A stretch of DNA of 64,000 nucleotides from Streptomyces beijiangensis (GTDB taxonomy: Bacteria; Actinomycetota; Actinomycetes; Streptomycetales; Streptomycetaceae): positions 1 to 64,000 of the forward strand of contig NZ_JAFLRJ010000007.1 in the NCBI RefSeq assembly GCF_017315755.1, given 5' to 3'. The translations under genes and the position numbers were made by a program. A model generated the notes under the pieces. The model did no database searches. It had not been told where the DNA came from and was given only the letters and a program-made list of their open reading frames with translations. Shown here in pieces: positions 62,873 to 64,000 of this stretch; within the stretch, counting starts at the first letter, position 1, and each line of letters begins with the position of its first letter.

Positions 62873-63226
62873 ATGCGTAACGGGTTCGCTGAGGGGAGGC
62901 TCTGGGACCAGGAGGGGACTGCCTGGACCCGGACCAGGAACTGGGTCGATCCAGAGGAGGCCGTCGCGCTCATCGACTCCGGGGCGCGGTGGGTTATCAA
63001 CGGGTGCAGCTCACCCTTCACCTGGCCGGATCCTCAGTCGGAACGGGAGCTGAGGAGGGACGTGCTGCCGCGGCTCATCACGCGGCGCAGGGCACTCAAG
63101 CGGGCCCGCAGACGAACGGTGCCCACCGTCTGGTTCGCCGAACTGTGGGAAGAGGAAGGCGGCGGCCAACTCGTTCTCCTTCTGGAGAGCGGCCCGTACC
63201 CCAGATCCACCTCGCAGTTCCACTGA
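62873..63226 (+). CDS. Hypothetical protein
   Basis: 117 aa, Arg/Trp-rich (WDQEGTAWTRTRNWVDPEEA, LITRRRALKRARRRTVPTVW, LLLESGPYP). No family recognised. ATG 62873 has GGAGG five bases upstream and is preferred over ATG 62858. It follows the previous gene by ~210 bases with nothing else visible between. Confidence 0.65.
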   Translation: MRNGFAEGRLWDQEGTAWTRTRNWVDPEEAVALIDSGARWVINGCSSPFTWPDPQSERELRRDVLPRLITRRRALKRARRRTVPTVWFAELWEEEGGGQLVLLLESGPYPRSTSQFH

Positions 63227-63329
63227 GGCAACCGTCGGCGATGGCGTGCGCACATCTTCGGCCGGGGTAGCGCAGGATCGGTCGACCCGTCCGGGGATGG
63301 CTGCGGCTCGGCTGTGGGTGCGGGAGATG

Positions 63330-63480
63330 TCACTTCAGGTCGCGCTCGTGCAGGATGCTTTTCGGGTTGATCTCGCGCCGGATGGCACGGTTTGTGCTGT
63401 CGACGATGACGGTCGCGCCAATCCTGGACCATGTGCCGAGGTGTGCCGCTGTGGAGCCGTTCGGTCTATTTGGTGAGGCG
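63330..63480 (-). pseudogene. Possible C-terminal gene remnant
   Basis: Minus-strand frame ending HLGTWSRIGATVIVDSTNRA, IRREINPKSILHERDLK-stop at 63330 has strong GC3 bias and regular protein character, but no plausible start or upstream domain. It may be the tail of a lost gene. The rest of 63227-63510 shows nothing. Confidence 0.3.
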
Positions 63481-63510
63481 CGTCGTTGTCCGCCCCGGTG
63501 TGATGGGCGT

Positions 63511-64000
63511 ATGGGGTTGACGATGTGGGGCGCGGCCGCGGTGTTCCTGGTGCTGTTCGCCGTGGGGGTCTGGCGTGAGCCGCGACGGCTGCGCAACGCG
63601 GTCCTCCTGGGCCTGGCGCTGGCCTGCGTCACCCTGGATGTGGTGGGGCGACTGGGCGAGGAGCACGGCCGGGTGGTGACGATTGCCGCCTACGTACTGC
63701 TGGTGCTGCCCGTCGTGTCGTGCGTGTTGCTCGCCGGAGTGCTGATCGCGAACGGCTGCATCATCGTCCGCAAAGAAGGCCGGTCGCTGTCGCACCTGTT
63801 GTCGCTGATGGCGGGAATCGCCATGCTGACCGCACTGGCGTTGACGTGGGCGGCGGTGGTCTGGCAGAACCGGGACCTCTCGGTCCCCGCGGAGATGGTC
63901 CTCCTGGTCGGCGGGTACCTGTCGTTCCTCTTCGTCTGTTTCCTCCTGTACGGCTTCCTGTATACGCGCCTCCCACCGCGTCGCGATGCCGCGTTCGTCG
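63511..64000 (+). CDS. YdcF/DUF218-type membrane protein, 5' part (partial)
   Basis: 163 codons visible, continuing past the right edge. Four to five helices (WGAAAVFLVLFAVGVW, AVLLGLALACVTLDVVG, VTIAAYVLLVLPVVSCVLLA, LSLMAGIAMLTALALTWAAV, EMVLLVGGYLSFLFVCFLLY) are followed by TRLPPRRDAAFV, where the DUF218 domain would begin in actinobacterial YdcF proteins. Start ATG 63511 (or 63523) lacks a clear ribosome site. Assignment rests on topology and junction sequence. Confidence 0.65.
   Translation, partial: MGLTMWGAAAVFLVLFAVGVWREPRRLRNAVLLGLALACVTLDVVGRLGEEHGRVVTIAAYVLLVLPVVSCVLLAGVLIANGCIIVRKEGRSLSHLLSLMAGIAMLTALALTWAAVVWQNRDLSVPAEMVLLVGGYLSFLFVCFLLYGFLYTRLPPRRDAAFV

Overview
The window is GC-rich actinobacterial chromosome and most likely Streptomyces or a close Streptomycetaceae relative. 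Support comes from the strong G/C preference in codon third positions, GTG starts, GGAGG-type ribosome sites, many Sec/Tat exported hydrolases, a sugar ABC system without its own ATPase, PucR, ROK and TetR regulators, a second short Rho, a class F sortase, a DrrA-type exporter, and a TTA codon placed right after a start codon. No rRNA, tRNA or CRISPR array was seen.

Layout. 1-4466 (minus): four consecutive genes for exported proteins (an edge-truncated secreted protein, a secreted tyrosine phosphatase, a secreted serine esterase, an SGNH lipase), with a PucR-type regulator divergent at 4578. 5849-12120: a membrane protein fused to a PI-PLC-like domain, a glutaminase-STAS fusion, a stand-alone receiver protein, a short Rho paralogue and a methyltransferase. 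12350-18077: a Tat-exported GH3 glycosidase, a copper-type exported protein behind a CsoR-like operator, a small HD (alarmone-hydrolase-like) protein, and a TetR/SDR divergent pair. 18091-22653: a ribbon-helix-helix regulator with several palindromes upstream, a DUF4097 gene broken by an in-frame TAG, a DrrAB-type ABC exporter, and a ~743 bp segment with small stress or antitoxin-like genes bounded by a duplicated permease 3' end. 22723-30883: an amino acid permease, a gene with TTA as codon 2, and a glycerol catabolism operon (kinase, FAD dehydrogenase with [2Fe-2S]-type tail, NAD(P)/FAD partner) running into N-formylglutamate amidohydrolase and NUDIX genes. 30861-37968: a VOC protein, an EamA exporter, a Gfo/Idh/MocA dehydrogenase with a three-gene sugar ABC importer, and a divergent ROK repressor with an AT-rich operator. 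37993-47330: housekeeping and accessory genes (nucleotidyltransferase, endonuclease V, nitroreductase, DoxX, DUF350, ABC exporter with a SoxR-like promoter, hydrolase, epimerase/TetR pair, PhyH, M15 peptidase).

47331-57172 is an accessory-looking stretch: a decayed gene, a hexapeptide acyltransferase, an SGNH esterase, and a compact acyl-chemistry locus (ketosynthase, ACP, PlsC-like acyltransferase, P450-like protein with altered heme signature, lipase). An exported DUF11-like protein and a DUF4239 membrane protein follow. 57613-64000 is a mobile-DNA scar zone: a truncated HTH gene, an IS3 remnant, a class F sortase with a likely partner, and an IS5-type element whose perfect 19-bp inverted repeats enclose a broken transposase plus a RibD/DHFR-like gene. 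Two hypothetical genes and the start of a YdcF-like membrane protein complete it.

The most interesting loci are the ketosynthase/ACP/acyltransferase/P450-like/lipase cluster, the IS5-type element carrying a reductase gene, the multi-palindrome control region of the ribbon-helix-helix/exporter locus, and an SDR whose catalytic Tyr is Phe.
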